Positions 34,547 to 43,489 are shown, counted from the stretch's first letter. The stretch: DNA of 64,000 bases from Streptomyces sp. TS71-3 (GCF_018327685.1 NZ_BNEL01000003.1:744001-808000); one strand, 5' to 3'. The notes: generated by a model from the letters alone, not told the origin. Program-made: numbers and translations.

Positions 34547-36021
34547 CGGGCGGTCCTCGGGTCGTGGCCGTGGTCGTGGGTGGGGGCTGGAGCGGAGGTA
34601 GGAGCGGGGGCGGTGGTGCGCCCCTGGTGGGGGTACGCCGGGGCCGCCGGATGCAGGTCGGTCACCGGGTATGTCGGCGGGTACGTCGGCGGGTACGTCG
34701 GGACGCGGCGTTCCGCGAACACCCACACCCGCATCAGCAGGAACCGCAGCACCGTGGCCGCGAGGTTCGCGGCGACCAGTACGGCGATTTCCGTGGAGTG
34801 CGGGGCGTCGGCGCGCGCTGTGTGCAGCGCCGCGAGCGACCCGCTGGTCAGGGCGAGCCCGATGCCGAACACCACGAGACCCTGCGCCTGGTGCCGCAGC
34901 GCGCGTTCGCGCCCCCGCACCCCGAACGTGAGCCTCCGGTTGGCCGCGGTGTTGGCGAACGCCGAGACGAGCAGCGCCAGCGCGTTGGCCGCCTGCGCGC
35001 CGCAGAACGTCCGGAAGCCCGAGTACAGCAGCAGGTAGAACAGCGTCGACAGCACCCCGACGACGCAGAACCCCACCAGTTGCCGGGTCAGTCCGCGGGG
35101 CACCCCGGCGAGCGCCCGGTCGCGCGGATCGTCGCCGAAGGGCCGCGCGAGACGGTCCAGCGGCAGCGCGCCCACCGCGAGCGCGCGCCCCACCCGCCAG
35201 ACGCCTCTGAGGTCGTCGACGGCGGTCCGCACGATGTGAACGGTGGAGTCGGGGTCGTCGACCCAGTCGACGGGCACCTCGTGGATCCGCAGCCCGGCGC
35301 GCTCGGCGAGCACCAGCATCTCGGTGTCGAAGAACCACCCGGTGTCCGTCACCATCGGCAGCAGCTCCCGCGCCACCTCCCGCCTGATCGCCTTGAAGCC
35401 GCACTGCGCGTCGGAGAACCGGGCGGCCAGCGAGCCGCGCAGGATCAGGTTGTAGGCGCGGCTGATCAGCTCCCGCCGGGGCCCGCGCACCACGCGCGAA
35501 CTGCGCGCGAGACGGGAGCCGATGGCCAGGTCGGAGTGGCCGGAGATGAGCGGCGCGACGAGCGGCAGCAGCGCGTTGAGGTCCGTGGAGAGGTCCACGT
35601 CCATGTAGGCGAGCACCGGCGCGTCGGACGCGGACCACACGGCGCGCAGCGCCCGCCCGCGCCCCTTCTCCTCCAGCCGCGCGCTGCGCACCTCGGGCAC
35701 CGACGCCGCGAGCCGCGCCGCGACGTGCGGGGTCGCGTCCACGGAGGCGTTGTCCGCGATCGTGATCCGGAAGGGGTACGGGAAGGTGCGCGCGAGGTGG
35801 GCGTGCAGCCGGCGCACGCAGGGTTCCAGGTCCCGTTCCTCGTTGTAGACGGGGATCACCACGTCGAGGAGGGGTGCGAGGGGCGTTCCCGGCGCGCCCC
35901 CGCGCCCCGCCGGGAGGTGCTCGCGCGCGGGCAGGGTCCCTCCGCCGAAGTGCCGGCCGGGGGCCGGACCCGCGCCGGGTCCCGCGCCCGGTCCGGGCCC
36001 CGCAGAAGATTCGGTTCGCAT
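34543..36021 (-). CDS. Bifunctional GT2 glycosyltransferase/GtrA-family protein
   Basis: 492 residues from ATG 36021; ATG 36090 has a better ribosome site (AAGGG) but adds an unconserved leader. Residues about 52-290 are a DPM1-like GT2 domain: LLDVVIPVYNEERDLEPCVRRL, ITIADNASVDATPHVAA, VLAYMDVDLSTDLNALLPL (DxD-type) and CGFKAIRREVA. Residues 320-450 are four GtrA helices. It likely makes a polyprenyl-phosphate sugar and flips or presents it to the GT39 enzyme. The stop overlaps the GT39 start by four bases (ATGA), so the two are translationally coupled. Confidence 0.9.
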   Translation of the reverse strand: MRTESSAGPGPGAGPGAGPAPGRHFGGGTLPAREHLPAGRGGAPGTPLAPLLDVVIPVYNEERDLEPCVRRLHAHLARTFPYPFRITIADNASVDATPHVAARLAASVPEVRSARLEEKGRGRALRAVWSASDAPVLAYMDVDLSTDLNALLPLVAPLISGHSDLAIGSRLARSSRVVRGPRRELISRAYNLILRGSLAARFSDAQCGFKAIRREVARELLPMVTDTGWFFDTEMLVLAERAGLRIHEVPVDWVDDPDSTVHIVRTAVDDLRGVWRVGRALAVGALPLDRLARPFGDDPRDRALAGVPRGLTRQLVGFCVVGVLSTLFYLLLYSGFRTFCGAQAANALALLVSAFANTAANRRLTFGVRGRERALRHQAQGLVVFGIGLALTSGSLAALHTARADAPHSTEIAVLVAANLAATVLRFLLMRVWVFAERRVPTYPPTYPPTYPVTDLHPAAPAYPHQGRTTAPAPTSAPAPTHDHGHDPRTAR

Positions 36022-36170
36022 ACCGCCGACGCTCGCGGACCGCTCTGTCAGGGGCGTGTGGTGAGGCTGTGGCGAGGCTATGAGTCGCATGGTGAGCCCT
36101 TGCGGGGTGCGCCCGGGTCCCCTCAGGAGCGCGGGGGTGTGTCGATGTGCGGGTCGACCCCGGCCCACTC

Positions 36171-36338
36171 AGGGGCGCGGGGTGGGGGTACCTCCCACGC
36201 CCTCAAGGCAGTGGGGGAGCGACCAGCCACAACGCACCGCCAGACCGCCACCGACCCGAAGGGGCAGTCTCTGTCGTCTCCGGACCACCGCCAGGCGGTA
36301 CTTCCCCCGCAGTTCCCCGAGCTCCTGAAAAAACGGGG
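36171..36338 (+). repeat. Dispersed spacer repeat, plus-strand copy
   Basis: It reads GGGGCGCGGGGTGGGGGTAC, CTCCCACGCCCTCAAGGCAG, TGGGGGAGCGACCAGCCACA, then GAAGGGGCAGTCTCTGTCGT and CGGACCACCGCCAGGCGGTA. This matches the minus-strand cluster at 7895-8103 nearly base for base in the head. It fills the spacer between the histidine kinase and the GT2 gene. The first part forms a large hairpin around CCTCCCAC/GTGGGGGAG. Confidence 0.8.
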
Positions 36339-38357
36339 CTACGCCCCGAACGGGGGCGCCGGCACCGACGGCAACCACACCGTGAAAACCGTGTGCCCCG
36401 GCACACTCCACGCACCCACCGTCCCGCCGTGCGCCGCCGTCACCGCCTGCACGATGGCCAGGCCGAGCCCGGTGGACGCGGGCGAACCGCCCACCGCACC
36501 CACCGCACTCACCGGACTCACCGGACTCACCGCACCGGGGCCGACCGGGCCGCCCTGCGACCCCCCTTCGCCCCGCCCCGCCCGCGCCCGCGACGCGTCC
36601 CCCCGCGCGAACCGTTCGAAGACGTGCGGCAGCAGCTCGGCCGGGATGCCGGGCCCGTCGTCCTCGACGTCGAGGCGCACCCACGGCCCGTCCCGCTGGA
36701 CGCGTGCCGTGACGGTGGTGCCGGGCGGGGTGTGTGTACGGGCGTTGGCGAGGAGGTTGACCAGCACCTGGTGGAGCCGGGCCGCGTCGCCGGAGACGAG
36801 CATGGGCACGTCCGGCAGGTCCAGCCGCCACGCGTGGCCCGCTCCCACCGCGCCCGCCGCCCGCGCGTCGCTGAGCGCGTCCACCACGATCGGCGAGAGA
36901 TCAGTGCTCTCGTACGAGAGCGGCCGTCCCGCGTCCAGCCGGGCGAGCAGCAGCAGGTCCTCCACGAGTCCCGTCATCCGCCGTGCCTCGGACTCGATAC
37001 GGCCCACCGCGTGCCGGGTGTCGGGCCCGATCTCCTCGTGCCCGCGCCGGGTCAGCTCCGCGTAGCCGCGGATCGAGGCGAGCGGCGTGCGCAGTTCGTG
37101 GCTGGCGTCGGCGACGAACTGGCGCACCCGCGTCTCGCTGCGCTGCCGCGCCTCCAGCGCCTCGTGCACGTGGTCGAGCATCCGGTTGAGTGCCGCGCCG
37201 ACCTGCCCGACCTCGGTGGCCGGGTCGGCCTCGGCGTCCGGCACCCGCTCGTGGAGGGCGACCTCCCCGCTGTGCAGGGGCAGTTCGGAGACCCGGGTGG
37301 CGGTCGCGGCGACCCTGCGCAACGGGCGCAGCGCGACGCCGACGGTGGCCGCGCCCGCGAGGGACGCCGCGACGAGACCGGCGCCGGTGACGCTCACCTC
37401 GACCGCGATGAGGGTGTGCAGGGTGTTCGTCACCCGGTCCGTGGGAAGCCCGACGAGGAACGACCCGCGCTCGCCCGTGGCGGCGGACACCCGGTACTCG
37501 CCCAGTCCCGGCACGTCCACGCTGTGCGGCTTGCCGTCCTGGTCGACAGCCCCGAGCGCGCTCTTCTGACTCTGCGTCAGCGGCGCGGCCTGCGCTTGGC
37601 CGCCCGACCGGTCCCCCTGCCGCTCCTCGCTGACGGCGGCCTGCCCGATCGCCCTGTCGCCGTCCAGGGTGGCCCCGATGGTGCCGAGCTCCTGGGGGCC
37701 CTTGCTGACGAAGTCGAGGGGATCGTGCCTCGGCAGCCCCGCCGCACCCGGCAGCGGCGGCACAGGCGGCCGTTCGCCCTGATCTCCCCGGTCACCCTGA
37801 TCTCCCTGGTCGCCCTGGCCACCCTGGGACGCGAACGCGTGCGGTCCCGCCGCCCGCGCGCCCAGCTCGCCCAGTTGCCCGTCCAACTGCTCGTAGAGGT
37901 GGGAGCGGAGCGCGATGGTGGTGACGGTGCCGATCACCGTGCAGACGACGGCGATCAGGGTGACCGCGGCGACGACGAGACGGGTCCGCAGCGATCGCGC
38001 ACGCGGAGGGCGCCCGAGTCGCGGGCGCGGCGCGGACGAGCGCGTAGCGGAAGAGCCGGGAGCGGCGGCAGGGCCGGTTGGTACGGAGGAGGAGGCAGAG
38101 GCGGCCGGACCCGGGGCCTGGGCCGCTGCCTGGGCCGGACCCAGGTCCGGGGTCCGGGCCGGAACTTGGCCACCGCCGTGCACGCCGTGCGCGCCCTGCA
38201 CGGACGGTGGATGCGCCCGGGGTGTCCCCTCCCCGGGCGCATCCACCGTCCTCGCCGGCGGCTGCCGCCCCACATCCGGCAGCCGCCCGGCAAGGTGCAG
38301 CCGTCCCACATCCGGCTGCCGTCCGGGAGGGGGCACGGGGTGCCCGCCGTCCGTCAC
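36339..38357 (-). CDS. Sensor histidine kinase
   Basis: 672 residues from GTG 38357, which overlaps the regulator stop by four bases. A Pro/Gly-rich cytosolic arm of about 120 residues precedes TM1 (LVVAAVTLIAVVCTVIGTVTTIAL) and an extracellular sensor of about 160 residues with Gly-Asp-Gln repeats. TM2 and HAMP follow (ALRPLRRVAATATRVSELPL). The kinase core has VADASHELRTPLASIRGYAEL (phospho-His), HQVLVNLLANARTHT (N box), VEDDGPGIP (G1), FERFARGD (F box) and GLGLAIV (G2). A roughly 35-residue Gly/Val/Ser-Pro repeat is inserted in the ATP lid between the F and G2 boxes. It pairs with the OmpR-type regulator. Confidence 0.93.
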   Translation of the reverse strand: MTDGGHPVPPPGRQPDVGRLHLAGRLPDVGRQPPARTVDAPGEGTPRAHPPSVQGAHGVHGGGQVPARTPDLGPAQAAAQAPGPAASASSSVPTGPAAAPGSSATRSSAPRPRLGRPPRARSLRTRLVVAAVTLIAVVCTVIGTVTTIALRSHLYEQLDGQLGELGARAAGPHAFASQGGQGDQGDQGDRGDQGERPPVPPLPGAAGLPRHDPLDFVSKGPQELGTIGATLDGDRAIGQAAVSEERQGDRSGGQAQAAPLTQSQKSALGAVDQDGKPHSVDVPGLGEYRVSAATGERGSFLVGLPTDRVTNTLHTLIAVEVSVTGAGLVAASLAGAATVGVALRPLRRVAATATRVSELPLHSGEVALHERVPDAEADPATEVGQVGAALNRMLDHVHEALEARQRSETRVRQFVADASHELRTPLASIRGYAELTRRGHEEIGPDTRHAVGRIESEARRMTGLVEDLLLLARLDAGRPLSYESTDLSPIVVDALSDARAAGAVGAGHAWRLDLPDVPMLVSGDAARLHQVLVNLLANARTHTPPGTTVTARVQRDGPWVRLDVEDDGPGIPAELLPHVFERFARGDASRARAGRGEGGSQGGPVGPGAVSPVSPVSAVGAVGGSPASTGLGLAIVQAVTAAHGGTVGAWSVPGHTVFTVWLPSVPAPPFGA

Positions 38358-39100
38358 GCCGCGACGGCGGGTTTGATCAGGTAGCCGGCACCGCGTCGCG
38401 TGTGGATCATGGGTTCGCGGCCTGCGTCGATCTTCCGCCGCAGGTAGGAGATGTAGAGCTCGACGACGTTGGCCTGGCCCCCGAAGTCGTACGACCAGAC
38501 CCGGTCGAGGATCTGCGCCTTGCTGAGCACCCGGCGCGGATTGCGCATGAGGAAGCGGAGCAGTTCGAACTCGGTCGCGGTCAGGTGGATGCCGGTGCCG
38601 CCCCTGCTGACCTCGTGGCTGTCCTCGTCCAGGACGAGGTCCCCGACGACCAGCGTGGACTCGCTGCGCCGGTCGAACGCGCCGGAGCGCCGGATCAGCC
38701 CGCGCAGCCGGGCGACGACCTCCTCCAGGCTGAACGGCTTCGTCACGTAGTCGTCCCCGCCGGCCGTCAGCCCGGCGATGCGGTCCTCGACGGCGTCCTT
38801 CGCCGTCAGGAACAGCACGGGCACGTTCGGCAGTTCGCGGCGGAGCCGGCCGAGGACGGACAGGCCGTCCGTGTCCGGCAGCATCATGTCGAGCACCACG
38901 GCGTCCGGCCGGAAGGCACGCGCGGCCTGCACGGCACCCGTTCCGTCGCCCGCGCTGCGGATCTGCCAGCCCTCGTAGCGCAGGGCCATCGACAGCAGCT
39001 CGGTGATCGACGCCTCGTCGTCCACGACTAGCACCCGGACGGGCCTCCCGTCCGGCCTGAGCAGTTCGGTACGCCTCTGGGGCGAGGTGGTCGGGGTCAT
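38354..39100 (-). CDS. OmpR-family response regulator
   Basis: 248 residues from ATG 39100. The receiver domain has the acidic pair in VRVLVVDDEAS, phospho-acceptor Asp in AVVLDMMLPDTDG, and Lys in DYVTKPFSLEEVVARL. The C-terminal winged helix is LTATEFELLRFLMRNPRRVLSKAQILDRVW with the wing RRKIDAGREPMIHTRRGAGYLI. It is the first gene of a two-gene operon with the kinase (GTGA overlap). It adjoins the GT2/GT39 genes and secreted SH3-like genes, which suggests an envelope-related regulon. Confidence 0.95.
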   Translation of the reverse strand: MTPTTSPQRRTELLRPDGRPVRVLVVDDEASITELLSMALRYEGWQIRSAGDGTGAVQAARAFRPDAVVLDMMLPDTDGLSVLGRLRRELPNVPVLFLTAKDAVEDRIAGLTAGGDDYVTKPFSLEEVVARLRGLIRRSGAFDRRSESTLVVGDLVLDEDSHEVSRGGTGIHLTATEFELLRFLMRNPRRVLSKAQILDRVWSYDFGGQANVVELYISYLRRKIDAGREPMIHTRRGAGYLIKPAVAA

Positions 39101-39250
39101 GGCCCCACGTTCCAGGGCCCGCGTGAAGGGGATCTTGGCCTTGTCTGTGAATTCCCTGAGAAAGGAACGCGGCGCCCGGGGCCCCCGGGGATGCCGGGCC
39201 TGACGGCCCTGATCCCCGGTGGCGCCCGGACGCCGGACGGTCCTCACCCC

Positions 39251-39306
39251 GTGAGGGCCGTCCGCCCGGGGGCCCCGGGCGGAGCCCCCGGGCGGACGGC
39301 CCTCAC
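39251..39306. terminator. Long perfect hairpin terminator
   Basis: Two arms of 23 bp (39251-39273 starting GTGAGGGCCGTCCGCC and 39284-39306 ending GACGGCCCTCAC) pair perfectly around a 10-base loop. It lies 14 bp past the minus-strand stop at 39320 and before the response regulator promoter. Confidence 0.85.
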
Positions 39307-39319
39307 CAGGACAGGGGTC

Positions 39320-39649
39320 TCAGCAGAACCAGCCGTCCTGCACCCACCCCTTGCGGTTGATGTCGCCGTAGGCGAACCCGTACGCCCAGCCGCTCTGCAC
39401 CTTCTCCACGTCGAAGGTCTGCGGCTTGCGCAGCTCGCCCATCCAGGCGCCGCCGGGCGCGGTGCGCACGGACAGGCTGTCCGCGCAGACCGTCTCACGC
39501 ACCCCCGGTCTGCCGTTCGCCGCTCCCGCCGGTGCGGCGGCGCTCACGGCGATGCCCAGGGCGGCCAGGCAGGCGAGGGCGAGCCCGGCGGAACGCCGCC
39601 CGGACCCCGTGACCGCGAAGGTGCCGGCCCGCATGCCCACGTTCACCAT
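39320..39649 (-). CDS. Small secreted SH3-like protein (second of a pair)
   Basis: 109 residues from ATG 39649. The hydrophobic export signal is RSAGLALACLAALGIAVSAAAPAGA. The mature part (about 60 residues) reads RETVCADSLSVRTAPGGAWMGELRKPQTFDVEKVQSGWAYGFAYGDINRKGWVQDGWFC, a bacterial SH3-type barrel with two cysteines that could form a disulfide. The start overlaps the previous stop (ATGGTGA), so translation is coupled to the paralogous gene upstream. Its role may be wall binding; this is inference. Confidence 0.8.
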   Translation of the reverse strand: MVNVGMRAGTFAVTGSGRRSAGLALACLAALGIAVSAAAPAGAANGRPGVRETVCADSLSVRTAPGGAWMGELRKPQTFDVEKVQSGWAYGFAYGDINRKGWVQDGWFC

Positions 39650-39957
39650 GATCCGTAACCTCCCAGGCACTCCTCACGCACGTAACCCCAGTCATTGGGC
39701 CCGAAGTCGAACGTCGCCGCCCAGCCGTTGTAGACGGGGTGGGCCCCACGGGTGTGGCCGACCTTGTCCCCGTAGCCGAGCACGCGTTTCAGGCCGACGG
39801 GTCCCGAGGTGCTGTCGTAGTTCGCGTAGAAGCTGGCGCTCTGGCAGACGATGATCGCGTGATCGGGCACCACCGGATCGGCGTGCGCGGCGGGCGCCGC
39901 CAGGAACAGCGGCGCGGCCACGGCGGCGACCGCAGCAATGCGCGTAAATCTGGACAC
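39643..39957 (-). CDS. Small secreted SH3-like protein (first of a pair)
   Basis: 104 residues from GTG 39957, with a perfect AAGGAG seven bases upstream. Signal: RIAAVAAVAAPLFLAAPAAHA. The mature domain runs IIVCQSASFYANYDSTSGPVGLKRVLGYGDKVGHTRGAHPVYNGWAATFDFGPNDWGYVREECLG. It has the spacing of an SH3-like barrel and two cysteines, as in the coupled neighbour. The pair form one operon ending at the 39251-39306 hairpin. Confidence 0.85.
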   Translation of the reverse strand: MSRFTRIAAVAAVAAPLFLAAPAAHADPVVPDHAIIVCQSASFYANYDSTSGPVGLKRVLGYGDKVGHTRGAHPVYNGWAATFDFGPNDWGYVREECLGGYGSW

Positions 39958-40324
39958 GATTCTCCTTGGGAGACGGGGAGGAAGGGGTGGGGGTGGGGTG
40001 GGGTGGTGTTGGCATGGACACCTCTACCGTCCGCCGCCGTCGCCGAAACCCGACTCCTCGGGCCTCCTCGGGCCTCCTCAGGTCTCCTCGGGCTGCTCAT
40101 CGGAACGGATCGCCCCAACGCGCGGGACTTGCCGACTGGCCGGATCACTTCGTCCGGCGGCGAAGAGTCGGCCGCTTAGCGTGCCTTCCGCGGGGTCCGT
40201 GCCGTTGGATGCCGTTGGATGCTCGTCATACGTCGCAGCCGGGCCGGGAGGCACGCGCGCGACGGACAACAGGGCAGCCGTCCCGACGCACGGCCAGGGA
40301 CACAGGTCCCGGAGGGAGGCACGC
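39958..40324. other. 367-bp divergent control region
   Basis: No gene. The plus strand at 39980-40020 is almost only G/T/A (GGGGTGGGGGTGGGGTGGGG), so the minus-strand leader of the SH3 operon is C-rich. A GGGCCTCCTC duplication lies near 40058-40085. Confidence 0.4.
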
Positions 40325-41080
40325 ATGACGCCCTGGGAGATACCCGCAGTGTTCGCCGCGGGGCTCGCCGCGGGTGCCGTGAACACGGCCGTCGGCTCCG
40401 GCACGCTGATCACCTTCCCGGTGCTCCTGGCCACCGGCCTGTCCCCGGTGACGGCCACGGTCTCGAACGCGCTCGGCCTGATCCCCGGCTCCGTCAGCGG
40501 CGCGCTCGGCTACCGTGCCGAACTCCGCGGCCAGCGCCGCCGGCTCCTGCGGCTGTGCGCGGGCGCCCTGGTGGGCGGGCTCGTGGGGGCGACGCTGCTG
40601 CTGACGCTGCCCGCGTCGGCGTTCGAGACGATCGTGCCGGTGCTCGTCGGCGCCGCCCTGGTCCTCGTCGCGTTCCAGCCCCTGATCGGTCGTCGCGTCC
40701 GGCGCCGCCGCGAGAACTCCCCCTCCCGGACCCGGCCGGACGGCGGCCCGCTCCTGCTCGTCGGCCTGACCCTCGCCAGCGTCTACGGCGGCTACTTCTC
40801 CGCCGCCCAGGGCGTCATCTACGTCTCGCTGATGGGCATGACCCTGGACGAGTCCCTGCAACGCCTCAACGCCTACAAGAACGTCCTCGTGGCCACCGTC
40901 AACGCCGTCGCCGCCCTCTTCTTCCTCGCCGTCGCCCACTTCGACTGGCCGTCCGTCGCCCTCATCGCCCTGGGCTCCGCCCTCGGCGGCCGGGCGGCCC
41001 GCCGCCTCAGCCCCCGCGTGCTGCGCACCCTGATCGTGACGGTGGGCACGGTGGCGCTCATCCAGCTCGTGCGGGGGTGA
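40325..41080 (+). CDS. TauE/SafE-family membrane transporter
   Basis: 251 residues from ATG 40325, with GGAGGGAGG upstream. About eight helices: IPAVFAAGLAAGAVNTAVGSGTLITFPVLLATGLSPVTATVSNALGLIPGSVSGALGY carries the family's first repeat with its Gly/Asn motif. The second repeat (GLTLASVYGGYFSAAQGVIYVSLMGMTLDESLQRLNAYKNVL) mirrors it. Members export sulfite, sulfonates or other organic anions. The gene stands alone and the substrate is not inferable. Confidence 0.9.
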   Translation: MTPWEIPAVFAAGLAAGAVNTAVGSGTLITFPVLLATGLSPVTATVSNALGLIPGSVSGALGYRAELRGQRRRLLRLCAGALVGGLVGATLLLTLPASAFETIVPVLVGAALVLVAFQPLIGRRVRRRRENSPSRTRPDGGPLLLVGLTLASVYGGYFSAAQGVIYVSLMGMTLDESLQRLNAYKNVLVATVNAVAALFFLAVAHFDWPSVALIALGSALGGRAARRLSPRVLRTLIVTVGTVALIQLVRG

Positions 41081-41142
41081 GGGGTGCGGTCGACCGGGGG
41101 CGGCCCCCTCCCGGCAACCGTGGGAAGCGTCCGGCAACCGGA

Positions 41143-41276
41143 GGAAGCCGTCCCAGCTGAAGGGCCGTCCGAGCCGAAAGGCCGTCCCAGCCGAAAGGCC
41201 ATCCGAGCCGAAGGACCCCCGAAGGGCCATCCCAGCCGAAAGGCCGTCCGAACCGAAGGGCCCCCGAAGGTCCGCC
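41143..41276. repeat. 17-bp tandem array between the TauE gene and the phosphatase gene
   Basis: Units of GCCGTCCCAGCCGAAAG, alternating GTCCCAGCC with ATCCGAGCC, plus two short GACCCCCGAAGG units; about eight copies in total. It fills the convergent spacer up to the phosphatase stop. Confidence 0.88.
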
Positions 41277-41708
41277 CTACCCGAAGCGCCGCACGAACCG
41301 CCGTTGCCACGGTGTCTCGACGGCGCGGCGGGCGTAGTGCTCCCGGACGTACCCGACGGCCCGGTCCGCGGGCACCCCGTCCAGGACGGCCAGGCAGGCC
41401 AGGGCGGTGCCGGTCCTGCCGTACCCGCCGCCGCAGGCGATCTCCACCCGCTCGGACGCGGCCCGGCGCCACGCGTCCCGCAGCGCGTCGGCCGCCTCGG
41501 CGCGGTCGGCCGGCAGGCGGAAATCCGGCCAGCGCAACCACCGGCTCCCCCACGCCACGGCCTCCGGCTTTCGCCCCAGCAGGTACAGCCCGAACTCCGG
41601 AGCGGGCCCCTCCGGTATCCCCTGCCGAAGCCCCCGGCCCCGAACCGTCCGCCCCGACGGCAACCGCATGACGCCCTCGGCCGCCGGCTCCCACATCCCT
41701 GTACGCAC
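41277..41708 (-). CDS. Protein-tyrosine/dual-specificity phosphatase-like protein
   Basis: 143 residues from GTG 41708. The P-loop is CGGGYGRTGTALACLAVLDG, a Cys-x5-Arg signature with Arg and Thr in the expected places. Upstream PDFRLPADRAEAADALRD contributes the general-acid loop with Asp. RAVETPWQRRFVRRFG ends the family. The N-terminus (LPSGRTVRGRGLRQGIPEGPAPEFGLYLLG) is conserved in Streptomyces. It is a likely small cytosolic phosphatase with unknown target. It runs convergent with the TauE gene. Confidence 0.85.
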   Translation of the reverse strand: MRTGMWEPAAEGVMRLPSGRTVRGRGLRQGIPEGPAPEFGLYLLGRKPEAVAWGSRWLRWPDFRLPADRAEAADALRDAWRRAASERVEIACGGGYGRTGTALACLAVLDGVPADRAVGYVREHYARRAVETPWQRRFVRRFG

Positions 41709-41832
41709 GTCAGCACCCACCCCGGCGAGGGTATCCCCGGGTCCAGGGGTTTGCGGGTCCACCCGGGGCAGCCGGCGTGGGGCGGTGGATCGAACGGCGG
41801 CGGCCGAGGTGCCCACCGGGTACGTTCGTGCC

Positions 41833-42252
41833 GTGGACCTGTCCCCCGCCGAAGCCCGCGACCGCTTCACCGCCTGCCCCGTCGCCCGCCTGGCGACGGC
41901 GGACGCGGAGGGCGTGCCGCACCTCGTGCCGATCACGTTCACCGTGCAGGACGACATGATCCACACCGCGATCGACCACAAGCCCAAGCGGACGACCCGG
42001 CTCCGCAGGCTGCGGAACATCGAGGCGAACCCGCGCGTGACCGTCCTCACGGACCACTACTCCGACGACTGGACGTCCCTGTGGTGGGCCCGCGCCGACG
42101 GCCGCGCGGAGATCCACCACACCGGCGAACCGCACAGCCGCGCGGTCGCGCTCCTCAGCCGCAAGTACCCCCAGTACGCGGCGACGCCGCCCAGGGGCCC
42201 CGTGATCACCATCCACGTCGAGGCATGGAGAGGCTGGACCTCGGCGGGGTGA
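41833..42252 (+). CDS. PPOX-class F420-dependent oxidoreductase (TIGR03668-like)
   Basis: 139 residues from GTG 41833. LSPAEARDRFTACPVARLATADAEGVPHLVPITFTVQDDMIHTAIDHKPKRTTRLRRLRNIEANPRVTVL is the diagnostic start, with the KPKRTTRLRRLRN cofactor phosphate site. DDWTSLWWARADGRAEIHH and PVITIHVEAWRGWTSA follow. The family is a deazaflavin-dependent reductase of unknown substrate. It diverges from the phosphatase gene across 124 bp. Confidence 0.9.
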   Translation: MDLSPAEARDRFTACPVARLATADAEGVPHLVPITFTVQDDMIHTAIDHKPKRTTRLRRLRNIEANPRVTVLTDHYSDDWTSLWWARADGRAEIHHTGEPHSRAVALLSRKYPQYAATPPRGPVITIHVEAWRGWTSAG

Positions 42253-42265
42253 GGCGCTCCGCCCG

Positions 42266-43489
42266 TCAGCCGGTGGGAGTACGGACCTGCTGACCGCCAC
42301 CGCCATCGTTCTCACCATCGCTGTCGACTGAGATCCGCCACAGCGGCGCCGCGTACTGCTCGGGCCGGCTGTCGATCAGGAGGCGGCGCAGGTCCTCGCG
42401 GAGGGAGCCGTCGAGTCCCAGGTACTCGGTGATGCGGCGGAACGTGGTGTGGGTGACTCCGCGGTCACGGGCGCCGGCCTCGAACCGTTCGAGCCGGGAG
42501 AGCACCGCCCGCGGATCCAGCTCGGCCGGTACCCGCTCCCGTAGCCGTTCCCGTTCCCGTTCCTTCAGCCGCTGGGCCTTCTCGCGCTCGTAGTCGATCT
42601 CCGAGTAACCGCAGACCTCACGGCTGCACGCCTCGGCCTCGTCCAGGCTGGTGGTCGCGGCGAGGGCGAGGGCGAGCCGGTTGCGGAGGAATGCCGCGTC
42701 GAGGCCGGCTTCGCGCACCGTGGGTCCTTCGCCGGTGAGGGCCACGGGAAGGCCCGCGTCGCGCATCTCGCAGGTGCCCCGCACTCCGCGGGCCGTCGCG
42801 GCGAGCATCCCGGTCGCCTCCGACGGGTGCCATTCCAGGACGGGGCCGACGGCGGCCACGTTCTCCGGGGTGAAGGTGTGGACGACGGGGCCGAGCCGTT
42901 CGCGCACCGTGTCCGGCGGCAGTTCGCCGTCCAGACCGGGGCCGGCCACCAGCAGGCGCACGGGCGCGTCCAGCAGGCGGCAGGCGGCGAGCGTGAGCGC
43001 GTCGGCGAGCGGGCTCTTGAGCGTCGGCTCGTCCCCGCGGGCCAGGATGTCGCCGCCCACGTCCAGCAGGTCGATCGACTCCGGCGCCAGCAGGCCCACG
43101 AGTTCCCGGAGCTGCCGCACCACGCCCTCGGCACCGCGGTACGGGTCGAGCAGCGCGAACGTCTGCGGAAGCTCCGCCGCGAGCCGGGGCAGGGTGGACC
43201 CGGCGGGGGCGACCGGCCGAGCGCCGGCAGGCACGGCGCTGACGCCCGGGGTGAGCGCGTCGAGCCCGTCGAAGTGACGCGCGCCCCGGGGGCCGGGCAC
43301 AGGGTCGATCAGGAGCCGATCCCACGCGTATGTAAGAACGACGGCGGGCTCCGCACGACCTCCGCTCCGGTCATCGCCACCGCCGCCATCACCACCGCTG
43401 CCGCCACCGCTCCCGTACAGGGCGACGTCGAGCATGGCGGCCGCAACGGCGTCGCCCCCACCACCCGCTGCGATGATCAGCCGCGTCAT
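42266..43489 (-). CDS. DUF1152-domain protein
   Basis: 407 residues from ATG 43489. MTRLIIAAGGGGDAVAAAMLDVALYG is the DUF1152 opening with a Gly-rich loop like a nucleotide-binding site. FDGLDALTPGVSAVPAG, DLLDVGGDILARGDEPTLKSPLADALTLAAC and VLEWHPSEATGMLAATARGVRGTCEMRDAG follow, all family-conserved. C-terminal RLERFEAGARDRGVTHTTFRRITEYLG is helical. The DVGGDILA and acidic blocks suggest metal or nucleotide binding, but no activity is known to me. A roughly 20-residue Gly/Asp repeat insertion sits after residue 26. Confidence 0.85.
   Translation of the reverse strand: MTRLIIAAGGGGDAVAAAMLDVALYGSGGGSGGDGGGGDDRSGGRAEPAVVLTYAWDRLLIDPVPGPRGARHFDGLDALTPGVSAVPAGARPVAPAGSTLPRLAAELPQTFALLDPYRGAEGVVRQLRELVGLLAPESIDLLDVGGDILARGDEPTLKSPLADALTLAACRLLDAPVRLLVAGPGLDGELPPDTVRERLGPVVHTFTPENVAAVGPVLEWHPSEATGMLAATARGVRGTCEMRDAGLPVALTGEGPTVREAGLDAAFLRNRLALALAATTSLDEAEACSREVCGYSEIDYEREKAQRLKERERERLRERVPAELDPRAVLSRLERFEAGARDRGVTHTTFRRITEYLGLDGSLREDLRRLLIDSRPEQYAAPLWRISVDSDGENDGGGGQQVRTPTG

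Noticed and set aside
30828..35038. Frames over 1,200 codons on both strands across the nuclease and GT39 genes
   Set aside because: They span several real genes and the convergent terminator, and have low-complexity composition with no motif.
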